Assembly: GCA_900321775.1 (NCBI GenBank)
Contig: ONXE01000141.1
Location: 1-5,343, forward strand
From: an uncultured Bacteroidales bacterium
GTDB lineage: Bacteria > Bacteroidota > Bacteroidia > Bacteroidales > Paludibacteraceae
Reading direction: 5' to 3'
DNA length: 5,343 nt
Part shown: positions 5,341 through 5,343 of the stretch, in pieces
Position numbering within the stretch: position 1 is the first letter of the stretch
How the letters are laid out: each line of letters starts with the position of its first letter
The notes under the pieces: model-generated
Databases searched by the model: none
What the model saw: the letters and a program-made list of their open reading frames with translations, nothing else
What the model was told of the DNA's origin: nothing
Made by a program: the position numbers and the translations under genes

Positions 5341-5343
5341 TGT

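Noticed and set aside
1..5343. CRISPR arrays, tRNA or rRNA genes, insertion sequences, attachment sites
   Set aside because: I saw no spaced identical repeats, cloverleaf-like segments, transposase-like frames or terminal inverted repeats. The short tandem arrays are too small and have no spacers.

Overview
The window most likely comes from a Bacteroidales-type member of the Bacteroidota. No start codon has a recognisable Shine-Dalgarno sequence, and several are preceded by A/T-rich leaders. The leftward operon is headed by a promoter with a perfect TAnnTTTG -7 box and a TTG-containing -33 element. The gene set and order (epimerase, carboxyltransferase, small membrane subunit, biotin carrier, membrane beta subunit) fit succinate-to-propionate fermenters of this phylum. 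The genus cannot be fixed from the sequence alone.

Left part, plus strand (1-718): the last 22 codons of an unidentified gene are followed by a hemolysin III (HlyIII/YqfA, PAQR-like) membrane protein gene. That gene is broken near position 403-409. Both halves are clearly recognisable, but they sit in different frames, and the segment that should carry the conserved TM3-TM4 Y-T-P region is absent. This indicates a short internal deletion that also shifts the frame.

Main part, minus strand (719-5141): a compact five-gene operon encodes methylmalonyl-CoA epimerase (mce) and the four subunits of a sodium-pumping, biotin-dependent methylmalonyl-CoA decarboxylase. In transcription order these are mce, mmdA (carboxyltransferase), mmdD/oadG-like anchor subunit, mmdC (biotin carrier) and mmdB/oadB (Na+-pumping membrane subunit). 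The gaps are 50, 32, 19 and 59 bp. The epimerase converts (R)- to (S)-methylmalonyl-CoA. MmdA moves the carboxyl group to biotin on MmdC and releases propionyl-CoA. MmdB decarboxylates carboxybiotin and exports Na+. No biotin carboxylase or methylmalonyl-CoA mutase is present in the window.

The system itself is a known one, and I see no new enzyme class. The less ordinary details are the damaged hlyIII gene, a 17-pair hairpin centred on the directly abutting stop codons of the convergent genes, a signal peptide plus acidic segment ahead of the OadB core, different short tandem repeats in two operon spacers, cysteines at two usually conserved positions of MmdA, and an 8-bp inverted repeat bracketing the upstream part of the operon promoter.
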